Assembly: GCA_964652075.1 (NCBI GenBank)
Contig: CAZYZQ010000087.1
Span: 1 to 10,070 of the forward strand
Length of the DNA: 10,070 bases
Source of the DNA: CAZYZQ01 sp964652075
Lineage (GTDB): Bacteria > Bacillota > Clostridia > Oscillospirales > Oscillospiraceae
Direction of reading: 5' to 3'
Shown here: positions 1-6,079 of the stretch, one piece after another
Layout of the letters: the number at the start of each line of letters is the position of its first letter
Position numbering within the stretch: the stretch's first letter is position 1
The notes under the pieces: generated by a model
Told to the model about the DNA's origin: nothing
Database searches by the model: none
What the model saw: only the letters and a program-made list of their open reading frames with translations
Translations under genes and position numbers: made by a program

Positions 1-266
1 GCGCGCACGAGCGGGGAGGGGCGGTACATCTTGTAAAAGTCGCGGATCTCCTGCGGGATCTCGAAAAAGCGCGTCGTGTCGTCCAGCTCCTGCCGGACCA
101 GCTCGTCGCAGAACACACCGCGCAGATCGTCGAAGCCCATCGGCTGGAGCGTCGCGGGTTTCAGCAGCGGCGCGGGCTTGTTTTTCATGTCGGCGCGCAG
201 ATTGTACCATGTTTTCGGAATCTGATCTTCGGTGAGATAGATTTTGTAGGGGATGTTCGAGTTCAT
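1..266 (-). CDS. trpB: Tryptophan synthase beta chain, TrpB2 type (5' part; gene runs off the left edge)
   Basis: TrpB is a pyridoxal-phosphate enzyme that condenses indole with L-serine to make L-tryptophan. Only the first 88 residues are in the window, before the PLP lysine. The N-terminus (MNSNIPYKIYL, then WYNLRADM, KPAPLL, VFCDELVRQELDDT, EIRDFYKMYRPSPLVRA) is the leader typical of the TrpB2/TrpB-like subfamily, which has an N-terminal extension absent from classical TrpB1. The ATG at 264-266 is preceded by AAGGAG (275-280) at 8 bases. A tryptophan T-box lies directly upstream, which independently supports a role in tryptophan supply. No trpA or other trp gene is visible, though the left side is cut off. 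TrpB2 proteins often occur without TrpA and may salvage free indole; that role is inferred here. Confidence 0.9.
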   Translation of the reverse strand, partial: MNSNIPYKIYLTEDQIPKTWYNLRADMKNKPAPLLKPATLQPMGFDDLRGVFCDELVRQELDDTTRFFEIPQEIRDFYKMYRPSPLVR

Positions 267-303
267 AACGGTTGCTCCTTTCCAGATAACGGCATCTCCG
301 GAC

Positions 304-359
304 GGAACAAAAAAGACGCTCCGTCCCGAGAACTTCATACTTCGGGACAAAAGCGTCTT
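304..359 (-). terminator. Intrinsic terminator of the trp T-box
   Basis: Read on the minus strand, AAGACGCTTTTGTCCCGA (342-359) pairs with TCGGGACGGAGCGTCTT (313-329) across a short loop and runs into a T tract. It is mutually exclusive with the T-box antiterminator, which uses the GGGTGGCACCGC strand upstream. Confidence 0.9.
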
Positions 360-590
360 GCTTCTGCGGTGCCACCCAAATTGGCAGAAATCTGCCCACT
401 CATTTCACGTGCAAAGACACGTGCCCTGCGGATAACGGGAGGGTTCCCGTCGGCGCCTACTGGGAATACTCCGTTCGGGCCGCCCTCAGAAGACCATTCG
501 TCCGGTTCTGACCGCCGCAATTGCACCGCCTGCGGCTCTCTGAAGATCAGCGTTCGGGGACTACTATTTCTTCGTCGTCGGTTTTGCTAT
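306..590 (-). promoter_or_regulatory. T-box riboswitch, tryptophan-specific (TGG specifier)
   Basis: This leader RNA binds uncharged tRNA and allows read-through into trpB when tryptophan is short. The T-box sequence TTTGGGTGGCACCGCAG lies at about 364-380 (minus strand) just before an intrinsic terminator. Stem I can be folded by eye: GAAGA pairs with TCTTC, GTCC with GGAC, and an AG-rich bulge (CAGAGAG) and a distal CCGCA/TGCGG hairpin sit above. The specifier loop is AATAGTA on the 5' side and GAATGG on the 3' side, placing TGG (Trp) at 494-496. The codon agrees with the downstream gene. Confidence 0.93.
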
Positions 591-596
591 GAGCAT

Positions 597-625
597 AGTA
601 TATAGCAAGCTGCACGATTTGTCAA
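597..625 (-). promoter_or_regulatory. Sigma-A type promoter for the trp T-box/trpB transcript
   Basis: On the minus strand, a perfect -35 TTGACA (620-625) is followed by a 17-base spacer and -10 TATACT (597-602). Transcription should start near 590, just before T-box stem I. Confidence 0.88.
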
Positions 626-729
626 GAGGGAAAATTGAAAAAAGTTTTTCGGTTTTTTGCCGCCGGGACGGAACCTGCGCCGCCGGATCACGTCTTAATA
701 GGTGAAAAGGCAAAAAGGAGGTTATTGCC

Positions 730-1650
730 GTGAAAAAGTTGTTTGCGCTGCTGCTCTGTGCCGCGCTGCTTTTGACGCTCGCAGCCTGCGCAAAGAAGAC
801 GCCGCCTGCGCCGGAGCAGGAAACGTACGGCCCCGGCGTGCCGGAGGAGCAGGCGGAGGCGCCGGTGCAGCCCTTCCGCGAGGGGGAGATTCTGCTGCAC
901 CTGCCGGATATGGCGGAATATTTCGGCAAGGACGACTTCAAAACTGCGCTGACGGAGGAGGACGCCGCGGCCCTGCGCCTGCTGCTCAGCGAGGCCGAAA
1001 AGACCGAGGTGCCGGAGGGCGAGACGTGCAAGTGTGAGTCGTATGAGACGGCTTGGTTCTCCGGCGGCGAGGACGACTGGCTGCGCCTGCACGGCGACCA
1101 CGCGCTTGCCCAATTGGACGGAAAACAGTACACAATCCAACTCGCGGACGAGAACTTCGCCGCGTTTTTGGAGAACGACGCCTATCGCCCGGAAGGCCCG
1201 GCGCCGGTTGAGGAGGAGCCGCCGGACGACGGCGAGCTGCCGGACGGAACCGGCGCGCCGCAGGAGCCGCCGGAGTGCGCGCTGTCCTTCGGCGGGGACG
1301 AGGATCTGCTGCTCATGCCCGGAAACTACGAGTGGAGCTACCCATTGGGCGGCGGCGAGGAGAATAATGTTATTGCCTGCGGCATGGCCCCGCTGGGCTG
1401 GGCGGAGGACATGCCAGCCATTTCCGGCGCGCAGGCGCTGACGCTCTCGTTTGAGCTGGAGCCGGAGAAGATCTCCGTGCAGGCGTGGTATTTCCCAACC
1501 GAAAACGACGATCCGTATCGCAGCGCGGATGAGACAATCTCGGTGGAGGACGGCAGCTTTGCGCCGCTCTCTATGCCGGCGGTGTACGCGATTACAGCCG
1601 AATTTTCACAGGGGCGGGCGGAGTATTGCTTCCGGATCTCCGGCGAATAG
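730..1650 (+). CDS. Secreted lipoprotein of unknown function
   Basis: I do not recognise a named family. The 306-residue product begins with a lipoprotein signal peptide: KK, a leucine/alanine-rich core, and a lipobox LAAC with the acceptor cysteine at residue 20. It should therefore be lipid-anchored on the outer face of the membrane. The mature chain is acidic. Residues 21-48 and about 154-183 are rich in Pro, Glu, Asp and Gly and look like flexible linkers. They separate an N-terminal region (about 50-150) from a C-terminal region (about 184-306) containing PGNYEW and a final AVYAITAEF...AEYCFRI strand pattern, which suggests a beta-sandwich-like domain (inference). The start is GTG at 730, with AGGAGG at 716-721, 8 bases upstream. 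It stands alone and converges on birA, sharing a bidirectional terminator. No clear promoter was found in 626-715. Confidence 0.85.
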   Translation: MKKLFALLLCAALLLTLAACAKKTPPAPEQETYGPGVPEEQAEAPVQPFREGEILLHLPDMAEYFGKDDFKTALTEEDAAALRLLLSEAEKTEVPEGETCKCESYETAWFSGGEDDWLRLHGDHALAQLDGKQYTIQLADENFAAFLENDAYRPEGPAPVEEEPPDDGELPDGTGAPQEPPECALSFGGDEDLLLMPGNYEWSYPLGGGEENNVIACGMAPLGWAEDMPAISGAQALTLSFELEPEKISVQAWYFPTENDDPYRSADETISVEDGSFAPLSMPAVYAITAEFSQGRAEYCFRISGE

Positions 1651-1654
1651 ACCT

Positions 1655-1670
1655 GTAGGTGCGCCCCTAC
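1655..1670. repeat. Truncated copy of the dispersed GTAGGGGCGCA palindromic repeat
   Basis: Bases 1656-1670 (TAGGTGCGCCCCTAC) are the exact reverse complement of 5854-5868, the left half of a larger palindrome. The copy lies immediately after the lipoprotein stop codon. The right half of the unit is missing, leaving a small GTAGG/CCTAC hairpin. Confidence 0.65.
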
Positions 1671-1702
1671 CCGGAATTTGGGACGAAATTGTTTATTTTT
1701 GT

Positions 1703-1742
1703 AAAAAGCAGGCTGGGTTCTCCAAAACCCAGCCTGCTTTTT
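1703..1742. terminator. Bidirectional intrinsic terminator between the lipoprotein gene and birA
   Basis: AAAAAGCAGGCTGGGTT (1703-1719) and AACCCAGCCTGCTTTTT (1726-1742) form a perfect 17-bp stem with a 6-base loop. The A run on one side and T run on the other let it act on both strands. It ends the plus-strand lipoprotein transcript and the minus-strand ilv-birA operon. The last stem bases overlap the birA stop codon (1741-1743). Confidence 0.93.
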
Positions 1743-2736
1743 ACACATATCCGTACATTCCGCGCACTGAGACCTCGCCGGAGAAGACGACACCTTCGCT
1801 TCCGTCGTCGAGATAGCGCACGCGAAGACCTGCATCCTCGTCCAGCCCGATGGCGTGGGCGAAGCGGATCTCATCGCCCCGGACAATTTTGACGTCCTGC
1901 CCGATGGTGATGCAGTCATGCTCATAGCGCGCAAGCCACGCCTGCTTGCCGGACAGCAGCTCCGCGTCCATCCGCGCGAGCGCGCGGATCAGCTCCGCCG
2001 CGAGCCGCGACCGGTCCACCGTGCGGCCGGTTTCCTGCAAGATCGACGTCGCCATCTGCGCGACATCCGGCGGGAAGTCCGAGGGCTGGTGGTTACAGTT
2101 GATGCCGATGCCGGCAACCGCGTACTGCACGCTGCCGCTCTCCGCTTCCAGCGCCAGCTCGGTCAGGATGCCGACGAGCTTCTTTTTGCCCAGCACCAGA
2201 TCGTTCGTCCATTTGATCTGCGGGCGAATGCCGCACGCGGCTTCGATTGCGTCGCAGGTGGCGACGGCGACCAGCGCCGTCAGGTGCGACAGCTCAGTGG
2301 GCCGGGCCGTGGGGCGCAGCACGACGGAAAGATACAGCCCAATGCCGGGCGGGGAGGCGAATTGCCGCCCCAGCCGCCCGCGGCCGCCGGTCTGCTTCTC
2401 GGCGATCAGCACGGTACCGGCGGGGGCACCCGCTGCGGCCTGCGTTTTGAGTTCGGTATTGGTTGATCCGACCTCCGGCACGAGCTGAAGTGTCTCACGC
2501 CAGGGGTGCTGGCCGAGCGCGGCCAGAATCCGCGCGCGGCTCAGCCCTGTCCCGGCGCTTTGCAGACGGTAGCCACGGTTGGTGGCGGAGTCGATCTCCA
2601 GCCCCTCGCCGCGCAGCGCCTGCACGGCCTTCCAGACCGCCGCGCGCGACACGCCGAGCAGTTCACACATCTGCTGGCCGGAGACATAGCCGTCCGTCTG
2701 CTGCAACATTGTCAGAATCTGTTCTTTCAGCGTCAA
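1741..2736 (-). CDS. birA: Bifunctional biotin-[acetyl-CoA-carboxylase] ligase / biotin operon repressor
   Basis: BirA makes biotinyl-5'-AMP, transfers biotin to a lysine of carboxylase carrier proteins, and in this two-domain form can repress biotin genes. The 331-residue product has an N-terminal winged helix (about 1-60, LLGVSRAAVWKAVQALR). The ligase domain has STNTE (91-95), the biotinyl-AMP loop GGRGRLGR (117-124) and KWTNDL...KKLVGIL (175-191). The C-terminal SH3-like cap ends in FSGEVSVRG. The reading frame is open further upstream, but the likely start is TTG at 2734-2736: GGGAGG lies 8 bases before it, the resulting N-terminus (LTLKEQIL) fits the family, and the upstream residues do not. 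The start overlaps the stop of the preceding gene (TTGA), implying translational coupling. It is the last gene of the ilv operon. Confidence 0.94.
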   Translation of the reverse strand: MTLKEQILTMLQQTDGYVSGQQMCELLGVSRAAVWKAVQALRGEGLEIDSATNRGYRLQSAGTGLSRARILAALGQHPWRETLQLVPEVGSTNTELKTQAAAGAPAGTVLIAEKQTGGRGRLGRQFASPPGIGLYLSVVLRPTARPTELSHLTALVAVATCDAIEAACGIRPQIKWTNDLVLGKKKLVGILTELALEAESGSVQYAVAGIGINCNHQPSDFPPDVAQMATSILQETGRTVDRSRLAAELIRALARMDAELLSGKQAWLARYEHDCITIGQDVKIVRGDEIRFAHAIGLDEDAGLRVRYLDDGSEGVVFSGEVSVRGMYGYV

Positions 2737-3131
2737 AACAGTTGCCTCCCATATGTAAGCAGCCAGACGAGTGCCACCAGTGCAAGGATCACAAGGAGGA
2801 GCTTCGGCCCCAGCCGCCAACTGTCGTTTTCCGGGACGTCCGTCTGTTCGGCCTGCGTGGCCTGCTCGGCCAGCTCGGCTTCGCTGACCGGCTCGTACGG
2901 CAGCGCCAGAAGCTGCCGTACGCGCTCTTCGTCGCGCGTGTTGACGTACAGATTCTTGCCGAGTCTCGCCCCGAAGGCGCGCTGCAGATACCCGCCATAC
3001 CCATCCGCGCTGGCTGTCTTCGTGTAAAACGGAATGTCCTCCTGCTTGAGAAGCGCGGAGATCCGCGCAAGAGCTTCCTCATCCGAGATATTGCACAGGC
3101 ACACAGGCGAGAAATCGTCCTGACCGGCCAT
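2733..3131 (-). CDS. DUF2007-like protein with a C-terminal membrane anchor
   Basis: This 132-residue protein has a small N-terminal alpha/beta domain (about 8-72: PVCLCNISDEEALARISALL, then DIPFYTK, GKNLYVNTRDEERVRQLL). It resembles the DUF2007 'putative signal transducing protein' fold, a ferredoxin-like module seen in many bacteria with no established biochemical function. A Glu/Gln-rich linker follows (about 77-100), then one hydrophobic segment (LLLVILALVALVWLL) near the C-terminus, so the domain is probably tethered to the membrane. I chose ATG at 3129-3131 over the in-frame GTG nine bases upstream because the purine-rich GGAAAGAGAG sits about 8 bases before the ATG and overlaps the GTG. 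It follows ilvN by 28 bases and overlaps birA by 4. Confidence 0.8.
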   Translation of the reverse strand: MAGQDDFSPVCLCNISDEEALARISALLKQEDIPFYTKTASADGYGGYLQRAFGARLGKNLYVNTRDEERVRQLLALPYEPVSEAELAEQATQAEQTDVPENDSWRLGPKLLLVILALVALVWLLTYGRQLF

Positions 3132-3159
3132 GGTTACCACTCTCTTTCCAAAAGTGTGT

Positions 3160-3654
3160 TTACTGCTGCGCGTCCTGTTCGCCGCGACGCAGGGCGACTG
3201 CGCCGCTTCTGGCCAGCTCGTCGATGCCGTAGTCGTGCAGAAGACCGACGAGCGCGGCGTTCTTCTCGGTGTCGCCGGTGATCTCGACGGTCAGCGTCTC
3301 GCGTGCGACGTCGACGATGCGGCCACGGAAGATGTTGGCCAGCTGGATGATTTCGTCGCGCGACTGCCGGTCGGTGGCGCGCACCTTGATCATCAAAAGC
3401 TCACGGCTGATGGAACCGGCGGGCAGGATCTCCACGCTGACAACGTTCGTCAGCTTGGAGACCTGATTGGCAATTTGCAGGGTTGCCTCGTCGTCATAGG
3501 TGACGATGATGGTCATACGGGAGATCCTGTGATCCTCGGTGGGGCCGACGGTCAGCGAGTCGATGGAGTAGGCCTTGCGGGCAAACAGGCGGCTGACCTG
3601 ACTCAGCACACCGGCGTTATTTTCCACCAGAACGGAAAGAATCTGTTTTTTCAT
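3160..3654 (-). CDS. ilvN: Acetolactate synthase small (regulatory) subunit
   Basis: This is the regulatory partner of IlvB. It activates the catalytic subunit and carries valine feedback inhibition in the first shared step of valine, leucine and isoleucine synthesis. The 164-residue length is normal. An N-terminal ACT domain (about 4-78) begins ILSVLVENNAGVLSQVSRLF and continues IDSLTVGPTED. A second regulatory domain (about 80-158) contains RELLMIKV and GRIVDVA. ATG at 3652-3654 follows GAGGAGG at about 8 bases, and the ribosome site overlaps the end of ilvB, 13 bases upstream. Residue 30 is Ser in AYSIDSL, where many homologues have Asn (YNIESL), a position I recall as part of the valine site. 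The gene is also called ilvH. Confidence 0.96.
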   Translation of the reverse strand: MKKQILSVLVENNAGVLSQVSRLFARKAYSIDSLTVGPTEDHRISRMTIIVTYDDEATLQIANQVSKLTNVVSVEILPAGSISRELLMIKVRATDRQSRDEIIQLANIFRGRIVDVARETLTVEITGDTEKNAALVGLLHDYGIDELARSGAVALRRGEQDAQQ

Positions 3655-3667
3655 CTTGATTGCCTCC

Positions 3668-5371
3668 TCACTCCAGAATGAAGTCCGTCAGCTTTGCGCC
3701 GCCGGGGACCATCGGGCGGACAGTCTCGTCGATCCAAAGCTTGCAGTCGATCACGGCGGGGCGGTTCTGCGCAATCGCGTCGCGCAGCGCCGTCTCAAAC
3801 TCCTCGGCGTTCTGCACACGGTAGCCGAGCGCGCCGTAGGCGTCGGCCAGCTTTACAAAGTCGGGGCCGCGGTCAAGCGTCGTCTGGCTGTAGCGCTTTC
3901 CGTACATCAGCGTCTGCCACTGGCGGACCATGCCGAGCGTGCCGTTGTCGAACACGAGCGTAATCACCGGGATGTTGTAGTGCGTGCTGGTTGCAAGCTC
4001 GTGGCAGTTCATGCGGAAGCAGCCGTCGCCTGCGGTGTGGATGACGATCTTGTCGGGGTTGCCGACCTTTGCGCCCATGGCCGCGCCGTAGCCGAAGCCC
4101 ATGGTGCCGAAGCCGCCGGAGGTGATGAGCTGCTGCGGGCGGCGGTAGGTGTAGTACTGCGCCGACCACATCTGGTGCTGGCCGACATCCGTGACGATGA
4201 TCGCATCGCCGTCCGTGACCTTCTCACAGAGCTCGAGAATCTCGTGCGGCAGGAGCTTGCCGTGCTCACAGACGGGGGCGTTGCGGCGGTACATGGCGAT
4301 GGTCTGCCGCCATGCGGTGTGTTCCTGCTCTCCAACAAGCGGCAGAAGCGCCTGCACGACCTGCTTCGCGTCGCCCACGACCGGCAGGGTCGCGGTGACG
4401 TTTTTATTGATCTCCGCACGGTCGATGTCGACATGGATGATTTTGGCGTTCTTCGTGAATGCCTTCGGATTCAGCGCCACACGGTCAGAGAAGCGGCAGC
4501 CGATGGCGAGCAGCACATCACAGTCCGCAACGGCACGGTTCGCGGCCACGGAGCCATGCATGCCGACGAAGCCGACAAACTGCGGATCGTCGCCCGCAAC
4601 GCCGCCAAGGCCCATGATCGTCGAGGTCACAACTGCGTCGAGCTTTTTCGCAAGCTCGCGCACCGCATCCGATGCGCCCGCGCGGATGACGCCGCCGCCC
4701 ACGAGAATGACCGGCTGTTTCGCGCCGTTCAGCAGCCCGGCTGCCTGCGCCAGTGCGGACTCGGAGATCGTGGCGGACTTGAAGCCGATGTCGGAACGGG
4801 CGATCAGTTCTGCCAGATGGCCGAGCAGCTTGTGCTCCGCCTTCGGCACGGGAATGTAGTCCGCCTGCTCGGCGGTGACGTTTTTCAGAATATCGATCAG
4901 GACGGGGCCGGGGCGGCCGTGCTCAGCGAGATAGAACGCCTCGCGCACGATACCTGCCAGCTGTGTCACGTCGTCAACAAGGTACGTTGCCTTTGTGATC
5001 GGCATGGCAATGCCGGTGATATCGACCTCCTGGAACGAGTCCTTGCCGAGAAGGCTTGCGCCGACGTTGCAGGTGATGAATACAACGGCGGAGGAGTCAA
5101 AGTAGGCCGTGGCGATACCGGTTGTGAGGTTCGTCGCGCCGGGGCCGGAGGTGGCGAAGCACACGCCGACCTTGCCGGTCGAGCGGTAGTAGCCGTCCGC
5201 CGCGTGGGATGCGCCCTGTTCGTGGGCGGTGAGGTAGTGGTGGATCTTGTCGCCGTACTGATACAATTCGTCATAGACATTCAGAATCGTACCGCCGGGG
5301 TAGCCGAAAATGGTGTCGACCCCCTGCTCCAGCAGACACTCCATCAGAATTTTTGCGCCAGTCATCATCAT
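3668..5371 (-). CDS. ilvB: Acetolactate synthase large (catalytic) subunit
   Basis: This thiamine-diphosphate and FAD enzyme condenses two pyruvates to 2-acetolactate, or pyruvate plus 2-ketobutyrate to acetohydroxybutyrate. The 567 residues are full length. Domains in order: TPP pyrimidine-binding (about 1-170), with FGYPGG and the catalytic glutamate E51 in TAHEQGASHAADGY; central domain (about 190-335, VGGG, GCRFSDR); TPP diphosphate-binding domain (about 370-550) with GDG at 448-450 and Asn455 of the Mg/TPP motif. The C-terminal MVPGG is also typical. The first of three consecutive ATGs (5369-5371) is used, since GGGAG lies 8 bases upstream. It is the first gene of ilvB-ilvN-DUF2007-birA and is controlled by the T-box before it. 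Confidence 0.97.
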   Translation of the reverse strand: MMMTGAKILMECLLEQGVDTIFGYPGGTILNVYDELYQYGDKIHHYLTAHEQGASHAADGYYRSTGKVGVCFATSGPGATNLTTGIATAYFDSSAVVFITCNVGASLLGKDSFQEVDITGIAMPITKATYLVDDVTQLAGIVREAFYLAEHGRPGPVLIDILKNVTAEQADYIPVPKAEHKLLGHLAELIARSDIGFKSATISESALAQAAGLLNGAKQPVILVGGGVIRAGASDAVRELAKKLDAVVTSTIMGLGGVAGDDPQFVGFVGMHGSVAANRAVADCDVLLAIGCRFSDRVALNPKAFTKNAKIIHVDIDRAEINKNVTATLPVVGDAKQVVQALLPLVGEQEHTAWRQTIAMYRRNAPVCEHGKLLPHEILELCEKVTDGDAIIVTDVGQHQMWSAQYYTYRRPQQLITSGGFGTMGFGYGAAMGAKVGNPDKIVIHTAGDGCFRMNCHELATSTHYNIPVITLVFDNGTLGMVRQWQTLMYGKRYSQTTLDRGPDFVKLADAYGALGYRVQNAEEFETALRDAIAQNRPAVIDCKLWIDETVRPMVPGGAKLTDFILE

Positions 5372-5403
5372 AGAGAGGACTCCCTTCTTTTGCGTGAATT
5401 AGA

Positions 5404-5439
5404 TAAAGAAAACGCCCTAAACTTTGAAAGTTTAGGACG
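5404..5439 (-). terminator. Intrinsic terminator of the ilv T-box
   Basis: On the minus strand, CGTCCTAAACTTT pairs with AAAGTTTAGGGCG (5413-5439), followed by TTTTCTTTA. The hairpin competes with the T-box antiterminator at 5450-5463. Confidence 0.88.
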
Positions 5440-5675
5440 AAGATAGACTCCGCGGTACCACCTAATTTCCCGGCGTGGCCGGGCGCTCATACCCACAACA
5501 ATGGGCGTCCCCTGTAACGGAGGGAAATCCGGCGCGGCCTGCGGCAGATGCCATGAGCCTGCGGCTCGGAGGCGACCTTCTGCGCATTCGGATCCGGGCT
5601 TTCACCAGCCGCCCGGTCTCTGCAATCCGGAGATGTGCATACTCTTCCTCGTCATTGCCTTTTGATATAGATTTG
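5404..5675 (-). promoter_or_regulatory. T-box riboswitch of the ilv operon, probably valine-specific (GTC)
   Basis: The canonical T-box AGGTGGTACCGCGG lies at 5450-5463 (minus strand) just upstream of a terminator. Stem I can be traced: GAGG pairs with CCTC at the base, AAGAGTA forms the 5' side of the specifier loop, a GCAGAGA bulge follows, and CCGGGC/GCCCGG closes the distal hairpin. Aligned to the trp T-box in the same window by the base helix (CCTCCGAG against CTTCTGAG), the specifier triplet is GTC (Val) at 5574-5576. If the GAA-NNN spacing were used instead, GGT would be read. Valine suits acetolactate synthase. Confidence 0.9.
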
Positions 5676-5680
5676 AGGAC

Positions 5681-5709
5681 ACTATACCATATTGCACACT
5701 TCTTGTCAA
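5681..5709 (-). promoter_or_regulatory. Sigma-A type promoter of the ilv operon
   Basis: On the minus strand, -35 TTGACA (5704-5709), a 17-base spacer and -10 TATAGT (5681-5686). The predicted transcript start is near 5674, just before the T-box. No second promoter was obvious within the four-gene operon. Confidence 0.88.
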
Positions 5710-5765
5710 GAAAAAGTTTTTTAAGGGGTACGGGGTGTTCTATGAATCGATGCGTAGGGACGCAC

Positions 5766-5806
5766 GGGTACGAATTCGCCGGAACCGATGTGTAGCGGCA
5801 GATTCC
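5766..5806 (+). repeat. 41-bp spaced direct repeat, copy 1
   Basis: This begins GGGTACGAATTCGCCGG and ends AGCGGCAGATTCC. It matches 5888-5928 at 37 of 41 positions. It is preceded by GTAGGGACGCAC (5754-5765), an eroded version of the GTAGGGGCGCAC block that precedes copy 2. Confidence 0.85.
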
Positions 5807-5853
5807 CCCACCCTACGAGGTGTACGTATTACGCACAATTCCCCAATATATGG

Positions 5854-5879
5854 GTAGGGGCGCACCTATGTGTGCGCCC
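5854..5879 (+). repeat. 26-bp palindromic repeat, forward copy
   Basis: It starts GTAGGGGCGCAC and ends GTGCGCCC. GGGCGCAC and GTGCGCCC form an 8-bp stem around CTATGT. The reverse complement recurs at 6080-6105 with one mismatch, and its first 15 bases recur inverted at 1656-1670. Confidence 0.85.
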
Positions 5880-5887
5880 GCCGCACC

Positions 5888-5928
5888 GGGTACGAATTCG
5901 CCGGAGCCGATTCGCAGCGGCAGATTCC
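5888..5928 (+). repeat. 41-bp spaced direct repeat, copy 2
   Basis: This is the second copy of the unit at 5766, starting 122 bases later. Here it lies between two intact palindromes (5854-5879 and 5936-5956), suggesting that the full element is palindrome, 41-mer, palindrome. Confidence 0.85.
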
Positions 5929-5935
5929 TCTGCGC

Positions 5936-5956
5936 GGGCGACCGCAAGGGTCGCCC
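5936..5956. repeat. GGGCGACC palindromic hairpin
   Basis: GGGCGACC (5936-5943) and GGTCGCCC (5949-5956) pair around a 5-base loop. The architecture is the same as the 26-bp repeat (GGGCG...CGCCC) but with a different core, so it is probably a diverged member of the family. Confidence 0.7.
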
Positions 5957-5995
5957 ATACCCGTTCATTGGGGAACGGAGGTGGATGGAGGTGCA

Positions 5996-6050
5996 TCCCC
6001 TCTCAGTCAGCGTTGTGCGCGGTCAGCTCCCCCACAGGGGGAGCTTTGCG
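5996..6050. repeat. Dispersed repeat with an AGCTCCCCC/GGGGGAGCT hairpin
   Basis: CCCCTCTCAGTCAGCG leads into a 9-bp perfect stem, AGCTCCCCC (6025-6033) and GGGGGAGCT (6037-6045), with a 3-base loop. The combination of a CTCTCAGTC leader and a CTCCCCC hairpin resembles intergenic repeats I recall from Ruminococcaceae genomes. There is only one copy here. Confidence 0.6.
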
Positions 6051-6079
6051 GGGGCTGTTCTATCGAGGGCGCATTCCAC

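Noticed and set aside
335..605. Short open frames on both strands between trpB and the lipoprotein gene
   Set aside because: This stretch is the T-box leader RNA. The frames cross its stems and lack ribosome sites.
626..715. Promoter for the lipoprotein gene
   Set aside because: A TTGAAA near 635 exists, but no convincing -10 lies 16-18 bases downstream, so none is reported.
1855..3281. Plus-strand open frames of 170-270 codons opposite birA and the DUF2007 gene
   Set aside because: They are Arg/Ala/Pro-rich antisense shadows without ribosome sites. The minus-strand proteins show clear family motifs.
3656..5446. A 596-codon open frame on the plus strand
   Set aside because: It lies antisense to ilvB and the end of its T-box. 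ilvB has all the family motifs, a ribosome site and a regulated promoter; the plus frame has none of these and is a by-product of GC-rich codon use.
5766..5928. Possible CRISPR array from the repeated 41-mer
   Set aside because: There are only two copies, imperfect (37/41), with the interval occupied by another dispersed palindrome rather than a unique spacer, and no cas genes. Palindromic intergenic repeats explain it better.
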